From: Halococcus hamelinensis 100A6
Lineage (GTDB): Archaea > Halobacteriota > Halobacteria > Halobacteriales > Halococcaceae
NCBI RefSeq assembly: GCF_000336675.1
Contig: NZ_AOMB01000012.1
Coordinates: 1 to 60,604, forward strand
DNA length: 60,604 bases
Direction: 5' to 3'
Translations under genes and position numbers: made by a program
Shown: piece by piece, positions 28,046 to 40,659 of the stretch
How positions within the stretch are numbered: the first letter of the stretch is position 1
Layout: each line of letters begins with the position of its first letter
Notes under the pieces: generated by a model
Told to the model about the DNA's origin: nothing
Database searches by the model: none
Seen by the model: only the letters and a program-made list of their open reading frames with translations

Positions 28046-28441
28046 TTAGGCCGCCATCGTCGTGTTGGTACCGTTCATCATCATGGAAGTGTCTTCCATG
28101 CTGGTACCCATCTCGGTGCCCATTTCGGTCTCTTCCATACCGGTCTCCATGGAGGTGTCTTCCATCATCTCGGTCTCCTCCATGCCGGTACCCATTTCAG
28201 TCTCCTCCATGCCAGTGCCCATCTCGGTCTCTTCCATGCCAGTGCCCATCTCGGTCTCTTCCATACCGGTGGCCATCTCGGTCTCCTCGCCACCGCTCGT
28301 GCCCGCTGCCTCAGTACCGTTCTCACCGCCGCCGCCACCGCCGCCAGAACAGCCGGCGAAGACGAGCATTGTCGCAACGAGACCAACAGCCAACACGCGC
28401 TTTGGGTTCGATTTCAGCGCGTCGATCATTTTGTGTATCAT
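28046..28441 (-). CDS. Methionine/glutamate-rich repeat lipoprotein
   Basis: A 131-aa exported protein. From the ATG at 28441 it has a basic n-region (KSNPKR), a hydrophobic core and lipobox VFAGC (Cys31), then a polyglycine spacer. The mature part is nearly all repeats of a 9-residue unit GMEETEMGT (three close copies plus variants such as MEDTSMET and ATGMEETE), ending in SMMMNGTNTTMAA. About 19 Met are present and no Cys after the lipidated one, with no aromatics. A GTG at 28459 could add six residues. Met-rich repeats bind Cu(I) in some bacterial proteins, but metal binding here is only inferred. It is divergent from the ABC-2 pair. Confidence 0.8.
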   Translation of the reverse strand: MIHKMIDALKSNPKRVLAVGLVATMLVFAGCSGGGGGGGENGTEAAGTSGGEETEMATGMEETEMGTGMEETEMGTGMEETEMGTGMEETEMMEDTSMETGMEETEMGTEMGTSMEDTSMMMNGTNTTMAA

Positions 28442-28474
28442 GCTTTCTGCGTTCTTCACTCATAACCGGGTATC

Positions 28475-28483
28475 ATATAAATA
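28475..28483 (-). promoter_or_regulatory. BoxA/TATA-like element for the Met-rich lipoprotein
   Basis: TATTTATAT on the minus strand is a strong consensus-like TATA. It is centred about 38 nt before the ATG at 28441, implying a transcript start near 28453 and a short leader of about a dozen nucleotides. A start at 28459 would lie upstream of that start site, which disfavours the GTG. Confidence 0.65.
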
Positions 28484-28720
28484 GTCCCATCCGTTCCGCA
28501 CTGTTGCGGACTGTTACGACGCCCGAAGCCGCGTTTTACGTCGGTTTCCGTGAAACAGTCCCGAAACCGTCTGACGTATGACCGACGAAGGTCGTCCCTG
28601 TGATGCCCCCTCGTTCGTGGTCGCCCCGAGGGCCCGGTGTCGTGCCGGTCGGCGGCGTCGGCTATCGGTTCCGACGGGACGATGAAAAAGTTCATAGCGA
28701 CCGACGGAAATCGAACGCAC

Positions 28721-29701
28721 ATGACGGCCATCGAACTCGATGGAGTGACGAAGCGCTACGGCGGCGGGCTGGGCCGCGGTGGCGGGTCGGTCGAGGCGCT
28801 CTCGGACCTCGACCTCCGGGTTCGTGAGGGCGAGATCTACGGCTTCCTCGGGCCGAACGGCGCGGGGAAGTCGACCACGATCGACGTTTTACTGGATTTC
28901 ACGCGCCCGACGGCGGGCACCGCGCGCGTACTGGGTCACGACGCCCAGGAAGAAACCCTCGCGGTCAAGGAGCGCATCGGCGTGCTGCCCGACGGGTTCC
29001 AGACCTACAACCGCCTCACGGGTCGCCAGCACCTCGAGTTCGCGATCGACTCGAAGAACGGCGACGAACGCCCCGAAGCGGTCGCCGAACGCGTCGGCAT
29101 CCCGGACGCCATCGACCGCAAGGCGGGCGGCTACTCGAAGGGGATGACCCAGCGCCTCGTGCTCGGAATGGCGCTGGTTGGCGAGCCCGACCTCCTGATC
29201 CTCGACGAGCCCTCGACGGGGCTCGACCCGACGGGCGCACGCGAGATGCGCGAGATCATCGAGGCCGAGCGCGACCGCGGTGCGACGGTGTTCTTCTCGA
29301 GCCACATCCTCGGCCAGGTCGATTCGGTCTGCGACCGGGTGGGGATCCTCCGGAACGGCGAACTCGTCGCCGAGGACTCGATCGAGGGGCTCCGCGAGGC
29401 CACCGACACCGACGCGACGCTCGTCGTCGAGGTCGACCGGGTCCCCGACGGCGTGCTCGACGAGGTGCAGTCGCTGTCGGCGGTCTCCGATGCCCGTGCC
29501 GAGGGGACCACGATCACGGTCTCGTGTGAGGACACGGCGAAGACGCAGGTCCTCGGGACGATCGAGGATAGCGGTGCGACGGTCGAGGACTTCACCACCG
29601 AGGACGCCTCGCTCGAAGACCTCTTCGTCGCCTACACCGAGGACGGGGGGCCGAACTCGCGACGATCCACCGCCCCCGACGGGACGGAGGTCCGACAGTG
29701 A
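28721..29701 (+). CDS. ABC-2 type transporter ATP-binding protein
   Basis: ATPase half of an exporter, 326 aa. Motifs are Walker A GPNGAGKST (near 45-53), signature YSKGMTQRLVLG, Walker B LLILDEPSTGLD and H-loop FFSSHILGQVD. After the ATPase core, residues ~220-310 form a C-terminal domain common in ABC-2 ATPases (NosF/CcmA-like). The ATG at 28721 is chosen because the family begins MTAIELDGVTKRYGG and upstream codons are poor. The gene's TGA overlaps the GTG of the permease (GTGA, 4 nt), so translation is coupled. It is divergent from the Met-rich lipoprotein, with a 279-nt intergenic region. Confidence 0.92.
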   Translation: MTAIELDGVTKRYGGGLGRGGGSVEALSDLDLRVREGEIYGFLGPNGAGKSTTIDVLLDFTRPTAGTARVLGHDAQEETLAVKERIGVLPDGFQTYNRLTGRQHLEFAIDSKNGDERPEAVAERVGIPDAIDRKAGGYSKGMTQRLVLGMALVGEPDLLILDEPSTGLDPTGAREMREIIEAERDRGATVFFSSHILGQVDSVCDRVGILRNGELVAEDSIEGLREATDTDATLVVEVDRVPDGVLDEVQSLSAVSDARAEGTTITVSCEDTAKTQVLGTIEDSGATVEDFTTEDASLEDLFVAYTEDGGPNSRRSTAPDGTEVRQ

Positions 29702-30543
29702 GTTCGCTCACCGTCGCGAAGAAGGAGTTCCAGGACGCGATCCGGTCGCGGTGGCTGATCGGGCTCACGGTGTTGTTCGTGCTGTTCGCGGGCGGGTTCA
29801 CCCTCGCGCTCCCCTCGCTCCTCGGCCTGCTGGTCGGACCGACCGTCGACACCGCGACGACGAACGTGCTGTTGACCGCCATGGGCGGGTCCACCACGCT
29901 CTTGATCCCGCTGATCGGGCTCGTGGTGGGCTACAAATCGATCGTGGGCGAGCGCGACTCCGGGAGCCTCAAACTCCTGTTGGGGCTGCCACACACCCGC
30001 CGGGACGTGGTAATCGGTAAACTCGTCGGGCGCTCCGCGGTGGTGGCCGTCTCGACGCTCATCGGGTTCGTGGTGGCCGCAGTCGTAGGTGTGGCGGTTT
30101 ACTCGTCGTTCGCGGTCGGGACGTTCCTGACCTACACCGTCCTCGCGGTGGTCCTCGGGGTCGTCTTCATCGCGATCGCGACCGGGTTCTCGGCGGGCGT
30201 GCGTTCGACGACGTGGGCCCTTCTCGGAGCGGGCGGTCTCTACCTCCTGTTTCAGTTCGTCTGGGGATTCGTCCCGGTTATCGTGCGCTACGTGATCAAC
30301 GGCTTCTCGCTCCCGAGCCTCGCCCAGACCCCGAACTGGCAGCTGTTCTTCTCGTTGCTCAACCCCCAGACCGCGTTCAACTCCGCCGCGGCGGCGGTGA
30401 TACCCTCACTCAACGGCATCGCTGCCGCCCTCGACAGCCCGCCGATCTACCTCCAGAACTGGGTCGGGTTCGTGATCCTCGCGGCGTGGATCGTCGTTCC
30501 GGTGGCCCTCGGCTACCTCCGGTTCAACGGCACGGACCTCTAA
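29698..30543 (+). CDS. ABC-2 type permease, NosY-like
   Basis: A 281-aa membrane protein starting at the GTG that overlaps the ATPase stop. It has six predicted helices (about 18-42, 58-80, 108-132, 138-165, 170-195, 250-275) and the ABC-2 pattern: KEFQDAIRSRWLIGL at the N-terminus, GYKSIVGERDSGSLKLLLGLP, and HTRRDVVIGKLVGR in the first cytoplasmic loop. That signature is typical of NosY-type permeases, which in bacteria mature copper sites. No nosD or nosL gene is nearby, so the substrate is open. The convergent ligA stop lies 10 nt away. Confidence 0.9.
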   Translation: MSSLTVAKKEFQDAIRSRWLIGLTVLFVLFAGGFTLALPSLLGLLVGPTVDTATTNVLLTAMGGSTTLLIPLIGLVVGYKSIVGERDSGSLKLLLGLPHTRRDVVIGKLVGRSAVVAVSTLIGFVVAAVVGVAVYSSFAVGTFLTYTVLAVVLGVVFIAIATGFSAGVRSTTWALLGAGGLYLLFQFVWGFVPVIVRYVINGFSLPSLAQTPNWQLFFSLLNPQTAFNSAAAAVIPSLNGIAAALDSPPIYLQNWVGFVILAAWIVVPVALGYLRFNGTDL

Positions 30544-30552
30544 GCCACGGAC

Positions 30553-34023
<3,471 letters not shown>

Positions 34024-34029
34024 TCGTCG

Positions 34030-34491
34030 CTATTCTTCGTCGGCGTGTTCGACATCGATCGTCGTCCAGTCGGACTCGTCGGTTGGGCCGACGTCGTCGG
34101 TGGGGTCGACGTCGTCGGGGTTCGCCGCGAACTCGTCGAGCCGTTCGGGGTCGACCGCACCCTGGAGGTCCTCGACGAGTTCCTGTGGGTTGGTGTACTC
34201 GACGAACGCCGAGACCGCGACCTCGCCGACCCGGCCGCCGACCTCGCTGCCGACGGACTCGCGGACGATCCGGCCGAAGAGGCTGGTGTTGCTGACGCCG
34301 CGGGCGGCCGCCCGACCGAGTATCGCGCCGAGGGCCTTCCCGAGCCGTTCGTACTCGACGCTCTCGTCGAGCGGCGCGCCCTCCACCAGCGCGTCGATGT
34401 CGATGCTTTCGAGCAGGTCGGCCACGGTGTCGCCCGCGAAGTAGGCGTCGAGTCCCCGCTCGATCGCTTTCTCGGCTGTGTCGTCGCTCAT
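34030..34491 (-). CDS. Conserved-looking acidic protein, function unknown
   Basis: A 153-aa soluble protein, ATG at 34491. The N-terminal half is helical (EKAIERGLDAYFAGDTVADLLESIDIDALVEG), the middle Gly/Ala-rich (LGKALGAILGRAAARG, then SEVGGRVGEVAVSAFVEY), and the C-terminus Asp/Thr-rich and probably disordered. Codon use is normal for the window, which supports it being real. No family is recognised. Frame extension to 35091 enters the repeat region and is rejected. It is convergent with the aminotransferase gene, 6 nt apart. Confidence 0.65.
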   Translation of the reverse strand: MSDDTAEKAIERGLDAYFAGDTVADLLESIDIDALVEGAPLDESVEYERLGKALGAILGRAAARGVSNTSLFGRIVRESVGSEVGGRVGEVAVSAFVEYTNPQELVEDLQGAVDPERLDEFAANPDDVDPTDDVGPTDESDWTTIDVEHADEE

Positions 34492-34586
34492 ACCACTCTT
34501 TGGGACTCCCCGCGGATAGGCGACGTGCTGGCACACGCAAACGGCGACGGGAGCGTCTGGGGTTCTGAGGCCACCACGGGCCATCC

Positions 34587-34753
34587 GGAGGCGATTTCGA
34601 CCGCGGTGGCGCGCGCTCGCGAGCGGTCCGAACGGAAGTGAGGGCCGGTCGTGAACATTGTGCGAGGGATGAGCATCGCAGTGAGTGAGCTGAAAGCGAA
34701 CGAGCGAGAAGCGCAGTCGGCTGGGGAAGTATGTGGCTGTCGCGGGGTGGTTT
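34587..34753. repeat. Copy 2 of the dispersed intergenic repeat (~170 bp)
   Basis: Matches 8122-8290 in the same order of blocks, including the identical 21-nt core at 34655-34675, and diverges outside. It heads a 724-bp gene-free region (34492-35215) that also contains the hairpin series. A 62-codon frame beginning in the core has no counterpart in copy 1 and is not called. Confidence 0.75.
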
Positions 34754-34890
34754 CCAGAGAAATCAGCGATCGCACCCGGAGAAGACGAAGTTCCCGCGAG
34801 AGGGCAGATGACGAGCACGGTCAGCTGGAGAGGCGGTAGTGTGTAGCGGTTGCGCGGCGGGGCGGTAGCGGAAGCGTGGGGATTGTACCG

Positions 34891-35083
34891 CGAACGAGCG
34901 CGAAGTCGTTCGAAACGGCAAAGCCGTTTCGTGATGACGAGAGAGTTCGCTCTCTCGAACCACGCGAGTGAGCGGCAGTTTTTAGTCCACCGGAAGACGC
35001 GCAGCGTCTTCCGAGCCGTTCGTTCGCCTTCGTCTTCGCGCGGTGAAGCCGCGCGAACGGTCCGAGGGAGCTCCGCTCCCTCG
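34891..35083. repeat. Series of six short perfect hairpins
   Basis: Within 193 bp, six separate palindromes with 7-10-bp perfect stems follow one another: 34891-34912 (CGAACGA/TCGTTCG), 34912-34930 (GAAACGGC/GCCGTTTC, AAA loop), 34938-34957 (CGAGAGAG/CTCTCTCG, TTCG loop), 34991-35013 (CGGAAGACGC/GCGTCTTCCG), 35035-35057 (TTCGCGCGG/CCGCGCGAA) and 35063-35083 (CGAGGGAG/CTCCCTCG). Stems differ in sequence, so each pair covaries internally. No gene is seen. The region ends about 130 nt before metY. Confidence 0.8.
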
Positions 35084-35180
35084 CTACTCACGAAGACAGG
35101 TTTTCCTCGTCACCGTTCGCTCGCCTCCGGCTCGCTCAAGCTCCTCGAAAAAGTGGGCGGCGAGACTTGCCGTAACTCGT

Positions 35181-35188
35181 GGTTATAG
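35181..35188 (+). promoter_or_regulatory. BoxA/TATA-like element for metY-metX
   Basis: GGTTATAG is centred about 31 nt upstream of the ATG at 35216, consistent with a short or absent leader. It supports starting metY at 35216 rather than at the upstream ATG at 35189, which would overlap the element. Confidence 0.55.
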
Positions 35189-35215
35189 ATGGCTGGCGAC
35201 ATATGCACCGTACAC

Positions 35216-36499
35216 ATGAGTGACGCCGAAGGCCGGGGCTTCGGGACGCGCTGTGTCCACGCGGGGCAGGACACGGACGCGGCCACGGGTTCCCGCGCGC
35301 CGCCGCTGTATCAGACCACCTCGTATACCTTCTCGGACGCCGACCACGCCGCCGACCTCTACGCGCTCGAGGCCGAGGGCGACATCTACTCGCGTATCTC
35401 GAACCCAACGATCCGGACCCTCGAACGCCGCCTCGCCGACCTCGAAGGCGGGGTGGGAGCGCTCTGTACCGCCTCGGGGATGGCGGCGCTCGACGCCGCG
35501 ACCCTCGTGCTCTGCGGGGTGGGCGACAACGTCGTGAGCGCCGCGTCGATTTATGGGGGCACTCACGCGTACCTCTCACACACCGCCCGCAGGCGAGGTA
35601 TCGAGGCCCGATTCGTCGACACCCTCGACCCCGCCGCCTACGACGAGGCCATCGACGAGGACACCGCCTACGTCCACTGCGAAACGATCGGCAACCCCTC
35701 GCTGGTGACGCCCGACCTCGACGCCATCGCCGAGGTGGCCCACGACAACGGGGTCCCCCTCCTGGTCGACAACACGTTCGCGACGCCCGCGCTCTGCCGA
35801 CCGCTCGAACGCGGCGCGGACCTCGTCTGGGAGTCCACCACGAAGTGGCTCCACGGCTCCGGGACGACGATCGGCGGTGCGCTGGTCGACGGCGGCTCGT
35901 TCCCGTGGGCCGAGTATCCCGAGAAGTACCCCGAGATCGGCGGCGAGAACCCCGCCTTCCACGGTCGCAACTTCGCCGAGAGCTTCGGCGAGCGCGCGTT
36001 CACCGCCGCCGCCCGCCAGCGCGCGGTCCGGAGCCTCGGCGACGGCCAGTCGCCCTTCGACGCGTGGCTCACCCTGCAGGGGCTCGAAACCCTCGACCTC
36101 CGAATGGAGCGCCACTCCGGGAACGCCCACCGGGTCGCTGCGTTCCTCGACTCGCACGACGCGGTCGAGTGGGTCGCCTATCCCGGTCTCGAAAGCCACG
36201 AGACCCACGACAGCGCCCGGGAGTACCTCGACGGCGGGTTCGGCGGCATGGTCGCCTTCGGCCTCGCCGGGGGCTACGAGGCCGGCAAGAGCCTCTGTGA
36301 GGACGTCGACCTCGCGAGCTTCCTCGCGAACGTCGGCGACGCGAAGACCCTCGTGATCCACCCCGCGAGCACGACCCACGCCCAGCTCTCGGCGGCGGAC
36401 CAGCGCGCTTCCGGCGTGACCCCCGACCTCGTGCGGCTCTCGGTCGGGATCGAAAACGCCGAAGATATCATCGCCGACCTCGAAGGGGCGATAGAATGA
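35216..36499 (+). CDS. metY: O-acetylhomoserine aminocarboxypropyltransferase (sulfhydrylase)
   Basis: Makes homocysteine from O-acetylhomoserine and sulfide in methionine synthesis. The 427-aa Cys/Met-metabolism PLP enzyme has [11 protein letters not shown] at its N-terminus, [44 protein letters not shown] and the Schiff-base Lys in [16 protein letters not shown]. The MetY length (slightly over 420 aa) and the C-terminal [11 protein letters not shown] favour sulfhydrylase over gamma-synthase (about 380 aa). Its last 4 nt (ATGA) overlap the metX start, indicating translational coupling. metX supplies the O-acetylhomoserine substrate. Confidence 0.94.
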   Translation: MSDAEGRGFGTRCVHAGQDTDAATGSRAPPLYQTTSYTFSDADHAADLYALEAEGDIYSRISNPTIRTLERRLADLEGGVGALCTASGMAALDAATLVLCGVGDNVVSAASIYGGTHAYLSHTARRRGIEARFVDTLDPAAYDEAIDEDTAYVHCETIGNPSLVTPDLDAIAEVAHDNGVPLLVDNTFATPALCRPLERGADLVWESTTKWLHGSGTTIGGALVDGGSFPWAEYPEKYPEIGGENPAFHGRNFAESFGERAFTAAARQRAVRSLGDGQSPFDAWLTLQGLETLDLRMERHSGNAHRVAAFLDSHDAVEWVAYPGLESHETHDSAREYLDGGFGGMVAFGLAGGYEAGKSLCEDVDLASFLANVGDAKTLVIHPASTTHAQLSAADQRASGVTPDLVRLSVGIENAEDIIADLEGAIE

Positions 36500-37728
36500 C
36501 GCGCGAGACGGTTTCGCTCGGGGCCTTCCGCTTCGAGTGCGGCGAGTCCATCCCGGAGCTCGAACTCGCCTACGAGTCCTACGGCGAGTTCACCGGCGAC
36601 AACGCCGTCCTGGTCTGTCACGCCCTCACCGGCAGCCAGCACGTCGCGCGAGCGGGGCGGAGCGCGACGGACGGATCGAACGGACCGTCGGAAGCGCTGC
36701 GCGGCGGCATGGACCAGGCCCGTGCGTGGTGGGACGACGTCGTCGGCGCTGGCAAGGCCATCGACACCACCGAGCGGTTCGTGGTCTGTGTGAACGTCCC
36801 CGGCTCCTGTTATGGTTCCTCGGGGCCGGCCTCGACGGACCCCGAGACGGGCGAACCGTATGGAACCGACTTCCCCGCGGTTACCGTCGCGGACTGGACG
36901 CGTGCCCAGCGCCGGCTGCTCGACCACCTGGGGGTCGACCGCCTGAAGGCGGTGGTCGGCGGGTCGGTCGGCGGGATGAACGCGCTCGACTGGGCCAAAC
37001 GCTATCCCGAGATGGTCGACCGGGTGGTGCCCGTCGCGGCGGCCGCGCGGCTCGACCCCCAGTGCGTGGCGCTCGACGGCGTCGCACGCCGGGCGATCAC
37101 GACCGACGACGACTGGAACGGCGGCGACTACTACGGTGGGAAAGAGCCCGACGACGGCCTCGCGCTCGCCCGCCAGATCGGTCACGTGATGTACCTCTCG
37201 AAGGACTCGATGGAGCGGAAGTTCGGTCGGCGCGCCGCGGGCCGGGGCGCGGCTCGCGACGACTTCCCCGTCGACCCCGCCGCCGGCTTCTTCCCCTACC
37301 GGGACGTCGAGTCGTATCTCGACTACCAGGCCAGGAAGTTCGTCGAGCGCTTCGACGCCAACAGCTACCTCTACCTCACCCGCGCGATGGACAACTACGA
37401 CCTCGCGGCGGGCTGTGCCTCCGAGACCGACGCGCTCGCGAACTTCGAGGGCGAGGTGCTCGTGATGAGCTTCACGGGCGATTGGCACTTCACCACCGAG
37501 CAGTCCGAGTCGCTCGCCGAGGCCTTCCGGACGGCGGGCGTCGACGTCGCCCACCACGTCGTCGACTCCGACCACGGCCACGACGCCTTCCTCGTCGAAC
37601 CCGAGAACGTCGGCCCGCCGCTCCGGGACTTCCTCGATTCGGGGGTCGCCGGCCGCGCCGTCACCGACACCGAGGCCGAGACGGGGCCCGCGTTCGCGCC
37701 GGTCCACGCCAGCCTGTTCGGCGACTGA
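36496..37728 (+). CDS. metX: Homoserine O-acetyltransferase
   Basis: Acetylates homoserine using acetyl-CoA, feeding metY. The 410-aa alpha/beta-hydrolase has [11 protein letters not shown] (oxyanion region), the nucleophile Ser157 in [19 protein letters not shown], and the charge-relay end [18 protein letters not shown] with Asp and His. A short insert after the nucleophile region ([14 protein letters not shown]-like) is normal. Specificity for acetyl rather than succinyl follows the MetX fold but is not proven here. Starts by ATGA overlap with metY. No other methionine genes are in the window. Confidence 0.94.
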   Translation: MTRETVSLGAFRFECGESIPELELAYESYGEFTGDNAVLVCHALTGSQHVARAGRSATDGSNGPSEALRGGMDQARAWWDDVVGAGKAIDTTERFVVCVNVPGSCYGSSGPASTDPETGEPYGTDFPAVTVADWTRAQRRLLDHLGVDRLKAVVGGSVGGMNALDWAKRYPEMVDRVVPVAAAARLDPQCVALDGVARRAITTDDDWNGGDYYGGKEPDDGLALARQIGHVMYLSKDSMERKFGRRAAGRGAARDDFPVDPAAGFFPYRDVESYLDYQARKFVERFDANSYLYLTRAMDNYDLAAGCASETDALANFEGEVLVMSFTGDWHFTTEQSESLAEAFRTAGVDVAHHVVDSDHGHDAFLVEPENVGPPLRDFLDSGVAGRAVTDTEAETGPAFAPVHASLFGD

Positions 37729-37827
37729 AACCCGACCGGACGAAGGGCTTCGCCCCGACACTACGGAGGGTTCCTTGTCGGATATCGAACCACCGACGGA
37801 GCGGCGAGCTATCGAGCCGAGTTCCGT

Positions 37828-38463
37828 TCAGAGAACGTCCCGCGCTTCGAGCACCTCGCGGAGGTCGGCCATCGACTCGACCACGACGTCACAGTGGGGT
37901 TCGACGGCGGGTTTCGGTTCGTAGCCAACCGCGAGGCCCGCGGCGCGGAGCATCGGGAGGTCGTTCGCGCCGTCGCCGACGGCGACCGTGTCCTCGACCT
38001 CGACTCCCGCGTTTCCGGCCACCGTCCGGAGCGCGTCGTCCTTCGTCCCCTCGACCAGCGGGCCGCTGACCTCGCCGGTGAGCCGATGGCCGTCGAACTC
38101 GAGTTGGTTCGCCACGATGGTGTCGACCGGGGTCTCGTTCCGGGCGAGGACGTGTTCGACGCCGCGACCGAAGCCACCCGTGAGGACCGCCGTGACGACG
38201 CCGGCGTCGTTGAGCACGTTGATGAGGTCGGCTGCGCCGGGGTTGAGTCGGACCTCGTCGAAGGCGGCCTCGACGGCCTCGACCGGGAGGCCTTCGAGCA
38301 GCGCGACACGCTCACGGAGGCTCTCGGCGTACTCGATCTCGTCGTTCATCGCGCGTTCGGTGATGGCCGCCATCTCGTCGGCGACGCCACACTGTTCGCC
38401 GAGCAGGACCGTCATCTCCGAGTTCGAGAGCGTCCCGTCGAAATCGAACGCGACGAGGTTCAT
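37828..38463 (-). CDS. serB: Phosphoserine phosphatase
   Basis: Last step of serine synthesis, hydrolysing phosphoserine. The 211-aa HAD-family protein has motif I DFDGTLSNSE (Asp7, Asp9), motif II TAVLTGGFG (Ser/Thr), the motif III Lys before GNAGVEVED, and motif IV AVGDGANDLPML. The size and GDGANDLPML motif fit SerB. The ATG at 38463 is used; a GTG two codons upstream is possible. serA lies 2.2 kb downstream on the other strand beyond the large lipoprotein. The SerC-type transaminase could be the class V enzyme at 32854, which is inference. Confidence 0.9.
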   Translation of the reverse strand: MNLVAFDFDGTLSNSEMTVLLGEQCGVADEMAAITERAMNDEIEYAESLRERVALLEGLPVEAVEAAFDEVRLNPGAADLINVLNDAGVVTAVLTGGFGRGVEHVLARNETPVDTIVANQLEFDGHRLTGEVSGPLVEGTKDDALRTVAGNAGVEVEDTVAVGDGANDLPMLRAAGLAVGYEPKPAVEPHCDVVVESMADLREVLEARDVL

Positions 38464-38522
38464 ACCCACCCTTCGGGTCGAGCGGGTTCAACCTACTGGA
38501 GTCGGGCGCGGCGGTTCGGGAG

Positions 38523-40529
38523 CTACTCCCCGACGAACGCGATGGCGTACGTTCGGGCGGCCGCGGGGTCGGCGTCGAGCACCCTCATCGCCGTCCCTGC
38601 AGGTCTGAAGGCCACGAGACCGGCGTACGGCATCGCGTACGCGCTCGCCACGCGGTCGCGCGCGTCGCCGGCGAGTTCGAGCGACGGCGAGCCGTCTTCG
38701 TGACCGAGGCCTTCGCGTGAGAGACCGTAGAACACCGACCCCTCGGGGGCCGTCGAGACGGTCGTGCTGGCCTCGCCGAGCTTCCGAGCCCCCGAGTTCC
38801 CGACGAGCGAGAGTGCGTTCGGATCGATGGCGTCGTTCGCTCCCTCCGTGCGTATCCAGAGGTCGAAGGCCTTCGCCGGGACGAACTCGGCATGTGATTC
38901 GAGCCTGCGGAGTCGCCTTCGCTGGGTGCGGTGGTTCGGGAAGGCCAGCATCTCCATCGGCTGGTCGGGGGCCGTGAGGTCGAGCGCGACCGACGTCGAG
39001 CCACCGGCCGTCAGCGGTTCGTCGACGGTCGCGTGGCCGGCACTGAACGGTTCGAGGTCGCGGTCGTCGGCCGCGGCGGCCGCTCCCTCGGTGAGAAAGC
39101 ACGCGACGTTCGTCGGCATCGCGAGGGCCGCCGAGAGATGCGCACCGTCGCTTCGAGGCCGGGTTTTTACCCGGCATTCGAGCCGGCCGTCCGGGGCGAA
39201 GCGCTCGCGCGGGAGGCCCCGGAAGATCGAGACGGATCGGCCGTCGCGCCCGTAGGGGTAGTTGCCGTCGAGGTAGCCGTCGAAATCCCCGAGAAACGTC
39301 CATCCGTCGTCACGAGTTCGGACCGAGAGCCGGTGGTCGTAGAAGGAGAAGCCCCGGCCGACGAGCCAGAGGTCGACGGGGTCGTCCCCCGAGCCGGTTC
39401 CCTCGTGCCGTCGTTTCGAGCGGAGCGCGGCGTAGGCGTACTGGTAGCGGTCGCGGGCGAAGGTGAGGGTGCTGGCGTGGGGACCGTCGCGCGCCGCCGG
39501 TCCGTGGTTGGGGAGCAACGGGTCGAACCCGCGTTCGGTCGGGGTGTAGGCGGTCCGGGCGTACCAGCCGACCCCTTCGGCTCCCGCACCGAGCGCCGCC
39601 CGGAGGTCCATCCAGACGTCCTGTTTGCTGGGGGTGTAGCGCGGGTCGATGGTGTGGGCCTGGCCGAGGAACGTCACCGGCCGGCCGTCGGTCGCCGTTC
39701 GGGCGTTGGTCACGAGGCTCTCGACGGCCCGGCTCGCCGGTTCGGGACCAACGTCCTTCGCGTACCAGCCCCGGTAGAAGTCGGTGAAGGTGAAATCGGG
39801 GAGCGCGCCGCGCGCCCGGAGCCCGTCGGCGAGCCCCGCGAACGTCTTCGGTTGTTTGCCGTCGACGAGGTACGGGAAGTGGACGAAGACCCCGATATCG
39901 ACCTCGGGGGCGACCTCGGCCACCCGCTCGCGCTGGGCGGCGAAGATCCGCGGCCCGAAGCGTTCGAGGTTCGACACCGCCTGGTCGTTCCAGTCCCCGC
40001 TCTCGACCCACCGACCGCCGACGGGGGCCTCCTGCCAGAGCACGACCCGACCCGTCGGGAAGGATTCGGCGTAGCTCGCGACGACCGCCGCGAGCCCGTC
40101 GAGGTGGCGACGGCGGGCCCCGGCGTCCGCGACGAACGCCGTCGCGTCGAGCGATTTGAGCACGCCGACGTTGATCCACGCCTCGACGCCGTGGCTTTCG
40201 GCGACGGTGAACGCGGCTTCGAGGGCCGGGATGTCGGCGATCCCGGCGTCGGCTTTGGCGATGACCACCGCGAGGTCGTGGCGACCCGCGAAGGCGAAGA
40301 GGTTCTCGCGCACCCGTTCGTCGCGCCAGAGTGCCTGCTCGGCCCAGACGAAGTCCGCGGGGTCGGTGTCGGCTCCCCCGTTCGAACCGGCCTCGGTCGT
40401 GGTTCGGTCGGCGGCTCCACGGCCCCGGTTCGCACCCGGGCGGCGACCCAGATCGGTCACGCCCGCACAGCCCGCGAGCGAGAGCGCGCCGGCCGCCGCG
40501 GTCGTGCCGAGGAACCCCCGTCGATCCAT
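38523..40529 (-). CDS. Large Tat lipoprotein with possible TIM-barrel half
   Basis: A 668-aa exported protein with a twin-Arg lipoprotein signal (MDRRGFLGT, Cys21 after SLAG). Residues ~50-350 look like a glycoside-hydrolase-type TIM barrel: WINVGVLKSL, RVVLWQEAPVGGRW, DFTFTDFYRGWYAKD and GAEGVGWYARTAYTPTERG, with Glu and Asp residues in strand-end positions. The second half (from about 370) has all-beta modules with WTFLGDFDGYLDG and VALDLTAPDQPMEMLAFPNHR and is unassigned. Function as a carbohydrate-active enzyme is inference. It sits between serB and serA without an obvious link to serine synthesis. Confidence 0.75.
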   Translation of the reverse strand: MDRRGFLGTTAAAGALSLAGCAGVTDLGRRPGANRGRGAADRTTTEAGSNGGADTDPADFVWAEQALWRDERVRENLFAFAGRHDLAVVIAKADAGIADIPALEAAFTVAESHGVEAWINVGVLKSLDATAFVADAGARRRHLDGLAAVVASYAESFPTGRVVLWQEAPVGGRWVESGDWNDQAVSNLERFGPRIFAAQRERVAEVAPEVDIGVFVHFPYLVDGKQPKTFAGLADGLRARGALPDFTFTDFYRGWYAKDVGPEPASRAVESLVTNARTATDGRPVTFLGQAHTIDPRYTPSKQDVWMDLRAALGAGAEGVGWYARTAYTPTERGFDPLLPNHGPAARDGPHASTLTFARDRYQYAYAALRSKRRHEGTGSGDDPVDLWLVGRGFSFYDHRLSVRTRDDGWTFLGDFDGYLDGNYPYGRDGRSVSIFRGLPRERFAPDGRLECRVKTRPRSDGAHLSAALAMPTNVACFLTEGAAAAADDRDLEPFSAGHATVDEPLTAGGSTSVALDLTAPDQPMEMLAFPNHRTQRRRLRRLESHAEFVPAKAFDLWIRTEGANDAIDPNALSLVGNSGARKLGEASTTVSTAPEGSVFYGLSREGLGHEDGSPSLELAGDARDRVASAYAMPYAGLVAFRPAGTAMRVLDADPAAARTYAIAFVGE

Positions 40530-40659
40530 TCCCCGTACGTCCGCTCACCGTCCGAATAAGCCCTCGGGTGGTGCGCTGTGGCTCTATCGGCCGAGTACCG
40601 AGGCGGCGAATCGTGCACGTGAAGAAAGGGTTATGCCCGCCGCGTCGATGGTTCGGGAC

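Noticed and set aside
28062-28484. Plus-strand frame rich in Ser/Val/Pro opposite the Met-rich gene
   Set aside because: Repetitive shadow of the tandem repeat; lacks a signal or motif, while the minus strand has a proper lipoprotein signal and TATA.
34492-35091. Extension of the 153-aa frame and a 62-codon ORF at 34651
   Set aside because: They lie in the dispersed repeat and hairpin array; copy 1 of the repeat does not keep the frame.
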